Notes: a model not told the origin generated them from the sequence alone. A stretch of DNA of 64,000 nucleotides from Klebsiella michiganensis (GCA_000963575.1 CP011077.1:4154001-4218000); one strand, 5' to 3'; counted from the stretch's first letter, positions 17,761 through 27,163 are shown. Translations and numbers: made by a program.

Positions 17761-18148
17761 GGCTTACGCCCTTACGTTTCAGGCGCACAGCACCAATTAA
17801 CATCAATATCCAGCCGGCCAGGAAGCTGACGCCGCCCACCGGGGTAACAAACGCCCACAGCCGCAAATGCGACAGGGCCAGGCAGTAAAGACTGCCGCTA
17901 AACAGTACGGTACCCAGCGCCATAAAGACGCTGCTCCAGTAGAACCAGATGCTGATCCGGCGCTGCATCGCAACCGCAAGGCCAAAAATAGCGAGCGTGT
18001 GAAACGCCTGATACTCAAGCCCGGTCTGGATCCACCCCATCTCCGCAACACCCAGAGACTTGCTTAATACGTGCGCCCCAAAGGCGCCCAGGGCAACAAA
18101 AACAAAACCGCTGATGGCGGCAAAAATCAGCATGAATCGGCTGGTCAT
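17753..18148 (-). CDS. ygdD: DUF423 membrane protein YgdD
   Basis: 131-residue protein with four hydrophobic segments and the DUF423 pattern ALGAFGAHVLSKSL near the N-terminus; function unknown. It is located between gcvA and rlmM as in E. coli and overlaps rlmM by 8 nt. Confidence 0.93.
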   Translation of the reverse strand: MTSRFMLIFAAISGFVFVALGAFGAHVLSKSLGVAEMGWIQTGLEYQAFHTLAIFGLAVAMQRRISIWFYWSSVFMALGTVLFSGSLYCLALSHLRLWAFVTPVGGVSFLAGWILMLIGAVRLKRKGVSHE

Positions 18149-18193
18149 GGTGTAACCCTAAAGTAAGGCGTGGCCGCGCCACGCGAAGGTTGC

Positions 18194-19111
18194 TTATTGT
18201 TCGTAGCGAAAACGGAATTTTTCTTGCTCACTGGCCGCCTTTGCCAGGATCCACTGTCGAAACGCGGCTATTTTACCCAGTTCTGCCTGGCTGTCATGAC
18301 AAACCAGATAAAAGGCATTTTTACTCACCAGCACATCATTGAACGGGCATACCAGACGGCCCGCTTCGATTTCCGTTTGGGCCATGACGTTATTGGCCAA
18401 CGCAATCCCCTGCCCGTGAATAGCGGCCTGGAGTACCATTGCGCTGTGGCTGAAGATGGGGCCTTGCTGGACATTAATATGGCTCACGCCAAGCTGGCGA
18501 GTATAAGTCTGCCAGTCTCGGCGCGAAGCGTCATGCAATAAAGTGTGCTTTGCCAAATCTTCCGGCGTTTTAATCGGTTTGTCGCCGGTTAATAGCATAG
18601 GCGAGCACACCGGCAGCAAATACTCAGCATAAAGTTTCTCAACCCGTAGCCCCGGCCAGTTTCCTCGCCCATAGAATATCGCCACGTCCACGTCGTCGGA
18701 CAGCTTATCTTCCTGGCGGTCCACCGCCTGAATTCGCACGTCGATGCCCGGATAAGCTGAGTTAAAGCTTGTTAAACGAGGCACCAGCCAGTGAATCGCA
18801 AAACTGGGCAATAAACTCACCGTCAGCGCGCCTTTTGCACTGCGCGCCTGCAGCTTGCGGGTGGCTTCCGTCAGCTGGGAAAAAATCTCTTTAATATCCT
18901 GATAATAACTCTGTCCCTCTTCCGTCAACAGCAGCGAGCGGTTACGGCGGCGGAACAGCTTCAGGCCAAGAAAATCCTCCAGGGACTTGATCTGGTGGCT
19001 TACCGCGGCCTGAGTAACGAACAGTTCCTCAGCCGCTTTAGTAAAACTCAAGTGACGAGCCGCAGCATCAAAAACGCGCAGCGCATTCAGAGGGGGTAAT
19101 CGCTTAGACAT
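18194..19111 (-). CDS. gcvA: LysR-type regulator GcvA
   Basis: 305-residue LysR regulator of the glycine cleavage system; it activates gcvTHP with glycine, represses it with GcvR, and activates gcvB. N-terminal HTH: LPPLNALRVFDAAARHLSFT, then AAVSHQIKSLEDFLGLKLF. It is divergent from gcvB, 130 bp away. Confidence 0.96.
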   Translation of the reverse strand: MSKRLPPLNALRVFDAAARHLSFTKAAEELFVTQAAVSHQIKSLEDFLGLKLFRRRNRSLLLTEEGQSYYQDIKEIFSQLTEATRKLQARSAKGALTVSLLPSFAIHWLVPRLTSFNSAYPGIDVRIQAVDRQEDKLSDDVDVAIFYGRGNWPGLRVEKLYAEYLLPVCSPMLLTGDKPIKTPEDLAKHTLLHDASRRDWQTYTRQLGVSHINVQQGPIFSHSAMVLQAAIHGQGIALANNVMAQTEIEAGRLVCPFNDVLVSKNAFYLVCHDSQAELGKIAAFRQWILAKAASEQEKFRFRYEQ

Positions 19112-19206
19112 GGGGTTATTTGGCTTAAGTGTTAATAACAGTTAACAAACTGATAGCGTTTGTTTACCTATTAGTTTTTTTTATCTGAGCCATTATAAAT
19201 TGTCCG

Positions 19207-19235
19207 TTGAGGATGCACCAGCAAATACCTATAGT
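19207..19235 (+). promoter_or_regulatory. gcvB promoter
   Basis: TTGAGG (19207-19212), 17-bp spacer, TATAGT (19230-19235), six bases before the sRNA start. GcvA is expected to bind just upstream, in the shared gcvA-gcvB region. Confidence 0.65.
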
Positions 19236-19241
19236 GGCGGC

Positions 19242-19446
19242 ACTTCCTGAGTCGGAACGAAAAGTTGTCTGGAATGCGTGTTCTGGAGGGCTTTTGGCTT
19301 ACGGTTGTGATGTTGTGTTGTTGTGTTTGCAATTGGTCTGACATTTCGGACCACGGTAGCCAGGCTACCCCTTTTCACTTCCTGTACATTTACCCTGTCT
19401 GTCCATAGTGATTAATGTAGCACCGCCGAATGCGGTGCTTTTTTTT
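19242..19446 (+). ncRNA. gcvB: GcvB small regulatory RNA
   Basis: Begins ACTTCCTGAG and shows near-identity to E. coli GcvB, including the G/U-rich R1 seed region around 19303-19330 (TGTGATGTTGTGTTGTTGTG), the CACTTCCTGTACATTTACCC conserved block, and the terminator GCACCGCCGAATGCGGTGC plus T-run. Length about 205 nt, as in E. coli. It is Hfq-dependent and represses many amino-acid and peptide transporter mRNAs. It is transcribed away from gcvA and convergent with ygdI. Confidence 0.97.
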
Positions 19447-19456
19447 GCCTGCCGTA

Positions 19457-19684
19457 TTACTTCTTCAGTTCAACCATCTCTTTCACGTCCGAGCGGTTAA
19501 TCTGCTGCATATTTCCGTTGGCATCTTTGTACTTGATCATCCCGGTTTCGTCATCGGTTTTCGGCTTACCTTCAGAGACGATCGCCCGTCCGTCATTCGT
19601 GTGCATGATGTAGTTAGGGCTGGAACAAGCTGCAAGTGCGAAGGTCATCATACAGGCAGAAACAATAGCGATGGATTTGTTCAT
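19457..19684 (-). CDS. ygdI: DUF903 lipoprotein YgdI
   Basis: 75-residue lipoprotein with signal peptide ending in the lipobox LAAC (LAACSSPNYIMHTNDGR). The mature part is one SH3-like DUF903 domain with the DGRAIVSEGKPKTD motif. Its paralogue ygdR is at 47262. Function unknown; envelope location is inferred from the lipobox. Confidence 0.94.
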   Translation of the reverse strand: MNKSIAIVSACMMTFALAACSSPNYIMHTNDGRAIVSEGKPKTDDETGMIKYKDANGNMQQINRSDVKEMVELKK

Positions 19685-19880
19685 TATTCTTCTCCTTGTG
19701 GATAGCGTTTAATGCTACTTAAGTCTTTTCTACTAACATGCTTAAATATTAGTCCAACAATAATTAGCATAACCTGCTTCTCTGATTCTGCCAGGAGAAG
19801 CAGACGATTCCGAGAAAGACGGAAACCTTGTGCCAACGTGAGTTTTGCGCGACGATCTGTGCATTGAACTGAGGATCCCC

Positions 19881-21086
19881 ATGACAGCATTTAATCCCGC
19901 CCATTTTCGCGCGCAATTTCCCGCGCTGGCAGATGCAGGCGTCTATCTCGACAGTGCGGCTACGGCGCTAAAACCCCAGGCCGTTATCGACGCCACCCAA
20001 CAGTTTTACAGCCTGAGCGCCGGGAACGTTCACCGCAGCCAGTTTCCCGAAGCGCAGCGTCTGACGGCGCGCTACGAAGCGGCGCGCGATCTTGTCGCAC
20101 GTATACTCCGTGCCGAAAGCGGTAAATCAGTGGTCTGGACCCGGGGCACAACGGAAGCCATCAATATGGTTGCCCAGTGCTACGCCCGCCCTCGCCTCAA
20201 GGCCGGGGATGAAATCATCGTTAGCGAGGCCGAGCACCACGCTAACTTTGTGCCGTGGCTGATGGTGGCAGAGCAAACCGGTGCGAAAGTGGTGAGACTG
20301 CCGCTGAATGATCAGGCTCTGCCCGATCTTAACCAGCTCCCGACATTGCTGAATGAACGCTCGCGTATCCTCGCGCTGGGGCAAATGTCTAACGTCACCG
20401 GGGGCTGCCCTGACCTTGCAAAAGCCATCCAGCTTGCCCACGAAGCAGGGGCTATCGTGATGGTCGATGGCGCACAAGGCATTGTTCACTGCCCGCCGGA
20501 CGTGCAGGCGCTGAATATCGATTTTTACGCCTTCTCGGCCCATAAACTCTATGGCCCAACCGGCATCGGTGCGCTCTATGGTAAGGCTGAGCTCCTTGAG
20601 CAGATGTCGCCGTGGCTTGGCGGCGGTAAAATGATTACTCACGTCTCGTTCGACGGTTTTAAAACTCAGCCAGTGCCTTATCGCTTTGAAGCCGGCACGC
20701 CAAACGTCGCAGGCGTCATTGGCCTCAGCGCCGCACTGGAGTGGCTTGAAACTGTCGATCTGCAGCAGGCGGAAAACTGGAGCCGTAGCCTGGCCACGCT
20801 CGCGGAGTCAGAACTGGCCAGGCGCCCGGGCTTTCGTAGCTTCCGCTGTCAGGATTCCAGCCTGCTGGCCTTTGATTTTGTTGATGTCCACCATAGCGAT
20901 ATGGTCACGCTGCTGGCCGAATCAGGCATTGCGCTGCGAGCAGGCCAGCACTGTGCGCAGCCACTGATGGCCGCGCTAGGCGTCAGCGGTACGCTACGCG
21001 CATCCTTTGCCCCTTACAACACACAGCAGGACGTGCACCAACTGCTCGCCGCAGTCGATCGCGCCCTCGATATTCTGGTGGACTGA
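19881..21086 (+). CDS. csdA: Cysteine desulfurase CsdA
   Basis: 401-residue class II (SufS-like) PLP cysteine desulfurase/sulfinate desulfinase. The PLP lysine is in AFSAHKLYGPTGIG and the active Cys in LRAGQHCAQPLM. ATG 19881 follows TGAGGAT and gives the E. coli length; an earlier in-frame start at 19845 has no homology support. It transfers persulfide sulfur to CsdE, encoded next with no gap. Confidence 0.96.
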   Translation: MTAFNPAHFRAQFPALADAGVYLDSAATALKPQAVIDATQQFYSLSAGNVHRSQFPEAQRLTARYEAARDLVARILRAESGKSVVWTRGTTEAINMVAQCYARPRLKAGDEIIVSEAEHHANFVPWLMVAEQTGAKVVRLPLNDQALPDLNQLPTLLNERSRILALGQMSNVTGGCPDLAKAIQLAHEAGAIVMVDGAQGIVHCPPDVQALNIDFYAFSAHKLYGPTGIGALYGKAELLEQMSPWLGGGKMITHVSFDGFKTQPVPYRFEAGTPNVAGVIGLSAALEWLETVDLQQAENWSRSLATLAESELARRPGFRSFRCQDSSLLAFDFVDVHHSDMVTLLAESGIALRAGQHCAQPLMAALGVSGTLRASFAPYNTQQDVHQLLAAVDRALDILVD

Positions 21087-21518
21087 ATGCAGGCTAATCA
21101 TCCCTTTGGCACAGAGATTAACGCAGAGATGCTGTGCGCTACCTTCGCGGCGCAGCGGCAGTGGGAAGACAAATATCGTCAGTTGATTTTATTGGGCAAG
21201 AAGCTCCCCGCTCTGCCGGAAACCTTAAAAACTGAGCGAATTGAAATCAGCGGTTGCGAAAACCGCGTCTGGCTCGGGCACGAACGTCAGCCGGACGGAA
21301 CGCTGCACTTTTACGGCGACAGCGAAGGGCGAATCGTGCGCGGATTATTGGCGGTGCTGTTGACTGCAGTAGAAGGGAAAACCGCGCCTCAGCTGCTGGA
21401 AAAGGATCCTCTCAGCCTTTTTGACGATCTCGGGCTTCGCCATCAGCTGAGCGCTTCCCGGAGCAGCGGGCTCACGGCCCTGGCCGCGGCCGTTCAACAG
21501 GCCGCGCGCGAGGATTAA
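21087..21518 (+). CDS. csdE: Sulfur acceptor protein CsdE
   Basis: 143-residue SufE-family protein; the acceptor cysteine is in ISGCENRVWLG. It enhances CsdA activity and passes sulfur onward. Its ATG directly follows the csdA stop, so both are cotranscribed. It is convergent with tcdA, with stop codons adjacent. Confidence 0.95.
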   Translation: MQANHPFGTEINAEMLCATFAAQRQWEDKYRQLILLGKKLPALPETLKTERIEISGCENRVWLGHERQPDGTLHFYGDSEGRIVRGLLAVLLTAVEGKTAPQLLEKDPLSLFDDLGLRHQLSASRSSGLTALAAAVQQAARED

Positions 21519-22328
21519 TCAGGCGGCAGTTCGCGCCGCCTTCGCCATCATTTTCTTCAGTACGTGGGACACCGCCACAAAACCAAAGCTGGCGGTTACC
21601 ATTGTCGCCGCACCAAAGCCCGAAGCACAGTCCATCCGTTTTGGGCCTTCAGCGGTACTTTTCATCGCGCAAACCGAACCGTCAGCCTGCGGGTACACCA
21701 GCGCTTCCGTGGAAAATACGCAGTCTACACCCAGCTTCCCTTTGCTGTTTTTCACCACGCCAAAATCACTTTTCAGGCGCTCACGCAGCTTTGCCGCCAG
21801 CGGATCCTGAATGGTTTTGGCCAGATCGCTGACCTGGATCTGCGTCGGATCGATTTGTCCGCCGGCTCCCCCCGTGGTCACCAGTGGGATCTTATAGCGA
21901 CGGCAATAGGCTATCAGCGCCGCTTTGGGCCGCACGCTGTCAATGGCGTCAATAACATAGCTAAATCCCTGGCTCAGCAGTTCAGCGGCGTTATCGGCGG
22001 TAATAAAATCATCCACCACCGTGACCCGGCACTCCGGGTTGATCTCTTTGATACGCGCGGCCATCACTTCCGTTTTTGCCTGGCCTACGCTGTCTTTCAG
22101 GGCATGGATTTGCCGGTTGGTGTTGGTGACGCAAACGTCATCCATGTCGATAAGCGTAATTGCCCCAATCCCGGTCCGTGCCAGCGCCTCAGCCGCCCAC
22201 GAGCCCACCCCGCCGATGCCAATCACGCAGACGTGAGCTTCAGCAAAAAGCTGTAGCGCCGCCTGGCCATACAGACGAGCGGTGCCGCCAAAGCGTTGCA
22301 GCCAGGCATCAGAGAGAACGACAGACAT
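21519..22328 (-). CDS. tcdA: tRNA threonylcarbamoyladenosine dehydratase TcdA (CsdL)
   Basis: 269-residue E1-like enzyme that uses ATP to cyclise t6A37 of tRNAs to ct6A; in E. coli it works with CsdA-CsdE. The nucleotide-binding motif is VIGIGGVGSWAAEALARTG. ATG 22328 (MSVVLSDAWLQRFGG) gives the family length; the longer frame to 22400 runs through a terminator-like hairpin and is not coding. Confidence 0.95.
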   Translation of the reverse strand: MSVVLSDAWLQRFGGTARLYGQAALQLFAEAHVCVIGIGGVGSWAAEALARTGIGAITLIDMDDVCVTNTNRQIHALKDSVGQAKTEVMAARIKEINPECRVTVVDDFITADNAAELLSQGFSYVIDAIDSVRPKAALIAYCRRYKIPLVTTGGAGGQIDPTQIQVSDLAKTIQDPLAAKLRERLKSDFGVVKNSKGKLGVDCVFSTEALVYPQADGSVCAMKSTAEGPKRMDCASGFGAATMVTASFGFVAVSHVLKKMMAKAARTAA

Positions 22329-22347
22329 CGGGGAAATCCTCAGAAAT

Positions 22348-22375
22348 AAAAAACGGGCTGATTTTACAGCCCGTT
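22348..22375 (-). terminator. Terminator-like hairpin just upstream of tcdA
   Basis: On the minus strand AACGGGCTG-loop-CAGCCCGTT is followed by a T-run (22348-22353). It ends only 20 nt before the tcdA start codon, so it either insulates tcdA from mltA or acts as an attenuator. A sister hairpin without the T-run is at 22514-22537. Confidence 0.65.
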
Positions 22376-22434
22376 CAGACCGCTGACAAACCTCTGGCAA
22401 TAGAGGAAATACCCGACGGCTCGTTAAAAAACAG

Positions 22435-22502
22435 GAAAATCAATTCATTGATTTTCGGCTGATAACCACAAAGAGGGAACAACCACGCTTTTTCCCTCTT
22501 TG
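22435..22502. repeat. Dispersed double stem-loop repeat, copy 2
   Basis: Two perfect inverted repeats in a row: GAAAATCAAT-TC-ATTGATTTTC (22435-22456) and CAAAGAGGGAA-loop-TTCCCTCTTTG (22469-22502). The second resembles copies at 14411 and 42863, and the linker starting ATTTTCGGC is shared with copy 3. It lies in the 233-bp gap between mltA and tcdA. Confidence 0.55.
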
Positions 22503-22513
22503 TCAACAACCTC

Positions 22514-22537
22514 AACGGGCTGATTATACAGCCCGTT
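22514..22537. repeat. Hairpin repeated from 22352-22375
   Basis: AACGGGCTG-ATTATA-CAGCCCGTT, near identical to the terminator-like hairpin beside tcdA. The two copies flank the double stem-loop repeat, about 160 bp apart. It is 25 bp downstream of the mltA stop but lacks a T-run. Confidence 0.55.
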
Positions 22538-22561
22538 GTTCAGGGTGGAAACGTTGCAGCA

Positions 22562-23659
22562 TTAACCGTTAAAAACGCTGCCCGTGCCCGGTGCCGCTTT
22601 CAGCACCCAGACTCGCCCGTAATGGTTGTACCAGCCCGCGCGGTGTCCGGCATCCGGGCCAATGCCCTGATAGATGTCGAAGTGCTGGCCTTTAATCGCG
22701 CCACCAACGTCCAGTGCCACCATCACGCGCAGCTCGTATTGGCCGGTGAACTTCCCGTTGTTGTCCAGCAAAGGGACTTCGGTCAGCAGCGTGGTGCCTG
22801 CAGGAATGATGGAGCGGTCAGACGCCACGGAAGCCCGCCCAATCAAAGGTACTGCGCTCGCGCCTTTCACCGGCGCATAGCTTGCGGGCTTGAAGAAGAC
22901 AAAGGAAGGGTTCTGTTCAAGCAGTTCACGCACTTCCGCTTCGCTGTGGGTTTCTCCCCAGTGGCGAATCGCCTGCATCGACATATCTTCTTTCTTCACT
23001 TCGCCGCGGTCGATCAGCACCTTACCGATGCTGCGGTAAGCGTGGCCGTTTTTACCGGCATAGCCGAAGAAGGTCAAAGGCTGGCCATCGCCAAAATCAA
23101 TGTAGCCGCTGCCCTGCACATCCATGATGAAGTTATCCATCAGGGAGTTGCTGTAGGCCAGCACGTAACTGTCACTCAGCCCGCCGCTGTATATTTCCGC
23201 CCGGGACGGCAGACGCCCACGTTTTGGCGGCATGCGGTAAATAGGGTACTGGAATTCACCCTGGCGAGTATGGCGAGCCTGAATAACCGGGGTGTAGTAG
23301 CCGGTAAACTGCACGTTACCGTAGTTGTCAGCCCCTTCCATTTGCCAGGCATCAAGGCCGAATTGCTTCAACTGGCGGGTATCCCCCCCGGCACGCAGCC
23401 ACTGCTGCACGGCATTATAAATATCGCTGCCGTTATTATAGAGGCGGGGAGAAGCAGAACGAATCTGGTTAACCTGCTCGGCATAGTCGCCGCCATTGAT
23501 AGGCGCCCCAACCGCATCAGGCTGATTCACCAGTGAGAAAGGCTGGGAGAACTTCCCGTCTTTATATTGCTGACCGCGATCGGTCGGTTTTGATGAACAG
23601 GCGGCCAGCATCGCTAACATGGCCCCCGCCGCTATGTACTTAATCCAACGTCCTTTCAT
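22562..23659 (-). CDS. mltA: Membrane-bound lytic murein transglycosylase A
   Basis: 365-residue outer-membrane lipoprotein that cleaves peptidoglycan glycan strands with 1,6-anhydro formation. The lipobox is AMLAACSSKPTDRG near the N-terminus; the MltA/3D double-psi barrel shows GYYTPVIQARHT and the C-terminal GGAIKGQHFDIYQGIG. Length equals E. coli MltA. It is upstream of tcdA on the same strand but separated by several hairpins. Confidence 0.96.
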   Translation of the reverse strand: MKGRWIKYIAAGAMLAMLAACSSKPTDRGQQYKDGKFSQPFSLVNQPDAVGAPINGGDYAEQVNQIRSASPRLYNNGSDIYNAVQQWLRAGGDTRQLKQFGLDAWQMEGADNYGNVQFTGYYTPVIQARHTRQGEFQYPIYRMPPKRGRLPSRAEIYSGGLSDSYVLAYSNSLMDNFIMDVQGSGYIDFGDGQPLTFFGYAGKNGHAYRSIGKVLIDRGEVKKEDMSMQAIRHWGETHSEAEVRELLEQNPSFVFFKPASYAPVKGASAVPLIGRASVASDRSIIPAGTTLLTEVPLLDNNGKFTGQYELRVMVALDVGGAIKGQHFDIYQGIGPDAGHRAGWYNHYGRVWVLKAAPGTGSVFNG

Positions 23660-23828
23660 TTACCTTTCGCCCTGCTGGTTGCCTCTGTATGCCTCGCCGA
23701 AGATAGCAAACGCGCCGCGAGAATTAAACGTGTTGAACAGCCTGTGCAGCAAAAACGTCTGTTTAGCGCCATTGTGCGGGTAAATTCAACAACCAATGGG
23801 AAATTCAGGCATTTCTGCCAAAAAAGGG

Positions 23829-23856
23829 TTGCAACAAAAAGCGAGCAGAGTATAGT
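23829..23856 (+). promoter_or_regulatory. Promoter of the initiator tRNA operon
   Basis: TTGCAA (23829-23834), 16 bp, TATAGT (23851-23856), then a GC-rich GCGCATCC discriminator typical of stringently controlled stable RNA promoters. Confidence 0.72.
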
Positions 23857-23869
23857 GCGCATCCACGGA

Positions 23870-23946
<77 letters not shown>

Positions 23947-24005
23947 ACTAAAAAGTCGCTGATTTAACGGCGCAATGATGAATAATCATTAAGAAGTATG
24001 ACGGA

Positions 24006-24082
<77 letters not shown>

Positions 24083-24145
24083 ATTAAAAGTCGCTGATTT
24101 AACGGCGCAATGATGAAAAATCATTAAAAAGAGTAGTATGACGGA

Positions 24146-24222
<77 letters not shown>

Positions 24223-24230
24223 ACATTGAG

Positions 24231-24253
24231 AACACCCTTACGGGTGTTTTTTT
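24231..24253 (+). terminator. Terminator of the tRNA-fMet operon
   Basis: ACACCC-TTAC-GGGTGT hairpin followed by a run of seven T, 8 nt after the last CCA. Confidence 0.88.
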
Positions 24254-24322
24254 GTTTCTGCCGTTTATAAATCTGCCGTTTATAAAAAATAAGGCAGGTT
24301 TCCCCCGCCCTTATCAGCTATT

Positions 24323-25573
24323 TTAGCCCCGTCGTGCCAGCCGTGAACTGTCCGAGAAGTACGCCTTGATCCCCGCCAGAATTGACTCCGCGACCTCCTG
24401 CTGGAACTTTGCCGTGCGCAGCTTACGCTCTTCTTCCGGGTTACTCAGGAAAGCGGTTTCCACCAGAATGGACGGAATATCCGGCGCTTTTAGCACCGCA
24501 AACCCGGCCTGATCGACGCTGTTCTTATGCAGTTTGTTCACTTTTCCCAGCCGGTTAAGCACCTCTTTACCGAACTTCAGGCTATCGTTGATGGTCAGCG
24601 ACTGCACCATGTCGAACATCGTGTGGTCGAGGTAGCGATCTCCGCTTTTGCCCACGCCGCCAATTAAATCCGCGGCGTTCTGCGTTTGCGCGAGGTATTT
24701 CGCCGCCGTACTGGTAGCCCCTTTCGTGGACAACGCAAAGACTGATGACCCACGCGCGGCGGCGGTAGTAAATGCATCCGCATGAATAGAAACAAACAGG
24801 TCGGCTCGCTGCTTTTGCGCCTTGGCAACGCGCACTTTTAGCGGGATAAACACATCTTCATTACGCGTCATGTAAGCTTTCATATTGCCCTCTTTATCGA
24901 GCAAGGCCTTCAGCCTGCGCGCAATGCTGAGCACAATATCTTTTTCGCGGGTCTTGTTCGGGCCAATTGCCCCGGGGTCTTCGCCGCCGTGTCCCGGATC
25001 AAGCATGATGACAATCGGGCGGTCTCGCCCGGCTTTCCCCGGCTGTGGCCCTTTTTCCGCCGGCATTTTCTTGTCTAACTGGCCGTTGTTGTAATCTTCC
25101 AGTAACGCCAGCAGCGGATCTTGTTCGCTATTCATATTGGCGGGATAAAGATCCATCACCAGACGCTCTTTAAATTCGGCGACCGGGGCCAGCGCAAACA
25201 AATGCGGGGTTACGTTTTGTTTCAATTCAAAAACCATGCGCACGGTCTTTGGATCGAACTGCCCCACGCGGGCGGACTTGATAAAGGGATCGTCGCCGCG
25301 AACCTGGCTACCGATGCCTTTTAGAACTGAATTTAAATGCGCCCCTTCAATATCCACGACAACACGCTCCGGGTTGCTGAGCGCAAACTGGCGGTATTTC
25401 AGCTGATGGTTAGATTCCAGCGTCACGCGGGTATAAGACGAGGCCGGCCAGACGCGCACGGCGATCACCTGGCTTGAGGCAGCAAGACCGACCCTGCTGA
25501 CGCTCAACAACCACATGGCTCCGGCACCCTGAAGTAAACGGCGGCGACTCATTAACGAACTGGAATCTGGCAT
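24323..25573 (-). CDS. amiC: N-acetylmuramoyl-L-alanine amidase AmiC
   Basis: 416-residue periplasmic amidase that splits daughter cells at the septum, activated by NlpD. The N-terminus is a Tat signal (SRRRLLQGAG followed by a hydrophobic stretch), then an AMIN septal-targeting domain and a zinc amidase_3 domain with MLDPGHGGEDPGAIG and the catalytic Glu in LVETAFLSNPEEE. It is divergent from argA. Confidence 0.96.
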   Translation of the reverse strand: MPDSSSLMSRRRLLQGAGAMWLLSVSRVGLAASSQVIAVRVWPASSYTRVTLESNHQLKYRQFALSNPERVVVDIEGAHLNSVLKGIGSQVRGDDPFIKSARVGQFDPKTVRMVFELKQNVTPHLFALAPVAEFKERLVMDLYPANMNSEQDPLLALLEDYNNGQLDKKMPAEKGPQPGKAGRDRPIVIMLDPGHGGEDPGAIGPNKTREKDIVLSIARRLKALLDKEGNMKAYMTRNEDVFIPLKVRVAKAQKQRADLFVSIHADAFTTAAARGSSVFALSTKGATSTAAKYLAQTQNAADLIGGVGKSGDRYLDHTMFDMVQSLTINDSLKFGKEVLNRLGKVNKLHKNSVDQAGFAVLKAPDIPSILVETAFLSNPEEERKLRTAKFQQEVAESILAGIKAYFSDSSRLARRG

Positions 25574-25749
25574 GGCTCCCCTGAGCGATAATCACTAAAT
25601 AGACGAATTTATTTTTTGAGCCAAAAACTTTAGCGAAACACGCGGTTACTGTCATCAATAAAAGGGTAAACGTTCAGAAAAGGTCATCAAAAGTCAGGGG
25701 GAAGGAATTTTATCCTGGATGAAAATTGGCACTTGCACCTAACGCCATA

Positions 25750-25788
25750 AAAGAATAAAAATACACAAATTACGAATAATCATGCAAT
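25750..25788. promoter_or_regulatory. Twin ARG boxes upstream of argA
   Basis: Two 18-bp ArgR-type sites: 25750-25767 (weaker, AAAGAATAAAAATACACA) and 25771-25788 (stronger, TACGAATAATCATGCAAT). They are separated by 3 bp, the spacing used by hexameric ArgR. They end 12 bp before the argA GTG, so arginine repression of argA is expected. Confidence 0.72.
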
Positions 25789-25799
25789 GAGGGTGTGCC

Positions 25800-27131
25800 G
25801 TGGTAAAGGAACGCAGAACTGAACTGGTCCAGGGATTTCGCCATTCTGTTCCCTATATTAATGCCCACCGGGGGAAAACTTTTGTCATCATGCTCGGCGG
25901 CGAAGCCATTGAACATGAAAACTTTTCCAGCATTGTCAACGATATCGGCCTGCTTCACAGCCTGGGCATTCGCCTGGTGGTGGTGTACGGAGCACGCCCG
26001 CAGATTGACGAAAACCTGGCCGAGCACCACCACGAGCCGGTCTACCACAAACACACGCGCGTCACCGATGCAAAAACTCTCGAACTGGTAAAGCAGGCGG
26101 CAGGGCTGCTTCAGCTCGACATCACGGCCCGGCTTTCCATGAGCCTGGGTAATACGCCGCTTCAGGGCGCCCATATCAACGTGGTAAGCGGGAACTTCAT
26201 CATCGCGCAGCCTTTGGGCGTGGACGACGGCGTGGACTACTGCCACAGCGGGCGCGTCCGCCGTATTGATGAGGAAGCCATTCATCGTCAGCTGGACAGC
26301 GGCGCGATTGTGCTGATGGGGCCGGTAGCGGTCTCCGTCACGGGGGAAAGCTTTAACCTCACCTCCGAAGAAGTGGCCACCCAGCTTGCGGTTAAGCTGA
26401 AGGCAGAGAAAATGATTGGATTCTGCTCGGCTCAGGGCGTGACCGACGACATGGGGAACGTAATTTCCGAACTTTTCCCGAACGAGGCCCAGCAGCGCAT
26501 TGAAGCCCTGGAAAGCGCCGGCGACTATCACTCCGGCACCGTACGCTTCCTGCGCGGGGCAGTGAAGGCCTGCCGCAGCGGCGTGCGCCGCAGCCACTTG
26601 CTCAGCTATCAGGAAGACGGGGCGCTGCTGCAGGAGCTGTTCTCCCGCGACGGGATCGGCACGCTAATTGTAATGGAAAGCGCCGAGCAGATCCGCCGCG
26701 CCACCATCAACGACATCGGCGGTATCCTGGAACTGATCCGCCCGCTGGAACAGCAAGGTATTCTGGTTCGCCGCTCCCGCGAGCAGCTGGAAATGGAGAT
26801 CGACAAGTTCACGATTATTCAGCGGGATAACCTGACCATCGCCTGCGCCGCGCTCTATCCGTTCCCGGAAGAAAGCATCGGCGAAATGGCCTGTGTCGCG
26901 GTCCACCCGGACTACCGCAGCTCGTCCCGGGGGGAGGAGCTGCTTAACCGCATTGCCAACCAGGCGCGGCAAATGGGGCTGAGCAAACTGTTCGTGTTGA
27001 CCACCCGCAGCATTCACTGGTTCCAGGAGCGGGGCTTCCTGCCGGTGGACGTGGAACTGCTGCCTGCGAGCAAAAAAGAGATGTACAACTACCAGCGCAA
27101 ATCAAAAGTGCTGATGGCTGACCTCACCTGA
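25800..27131 (+). CDS. argA: N-acetylglutamate synthase ArgA
   Basis: 443-residue first enzyme of arginine biosynthesis: acetyl-CoA plus glutamate gives N-acetylglutamate; feedback-inhibited by arginine. It has an N-terminal amino-acid-kinase-like domain (VIMLGGEAIEHENF, the arginine-binding part) and a C-terminal GNAT domain (MACVAVHPDYRSSSRGEELL). Translation begins at GTG 25800, as in E. coli. Transcription is controlled by the ARG boxes just upstream. Confidence 0.97.
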   Translation: MVKERRTELVQGFRHSVPYINAHRGKTFVIMLGGEAIEHENFSSIVNDIGLLHSLGIRLVVVYGARPQIDENLAEHHHEPVYHKHTRVTDAKTLELVKQAAGLLQLDITARLSMSLGNTPLQGAHINVVSGNFIIAQPLGVDDGVDYCHSGRVRRIDEEAIHRQLDSGAIVLMGPVAVSVTGESFNLTSEEVATQLAVKLKAEKMIGFCSAQGVTDDMGNVISELFPNEAQQRIEALESAGDYHSGTVRFLRGAVKACRSGVRRSHLLSYQEDGALLQELFSRDGIGTLIVMESAEQIRRATINDIGGILELIRPLEQQGILVRRSREQLEMEIDKFTIIQRDNLTIACAALYPFPEESIGEMACVAVHPDYRSSSRGEELLNRIANQARQMGLSKLFVLTTRSIHWFQERGFLPVDVELLPASKKEMYNYQRKSKVLMADLT

Positions 27132-27136
27132 AAAAA

Positions 27137-27156
27137 GGGAAGGCATTTGCCTTCCC
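27137..27156. terminator. Bidirectional terminator between argA and recD
   Basis: GGGAAGGC-ATTT-GCCTTCCC with an A-run before it and a T-rich tail after it, in the 32-bp gap between the convergent genes. Confidence 0.75.
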
Positions 27157-27163
27157 CTGTCTT

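Noticed and set aside
24283..24312. Possible amiC terminator on the minus strand
   Set aside because: T-rich tail is present but the stem has mismatches in the centre; not convincing by eye.
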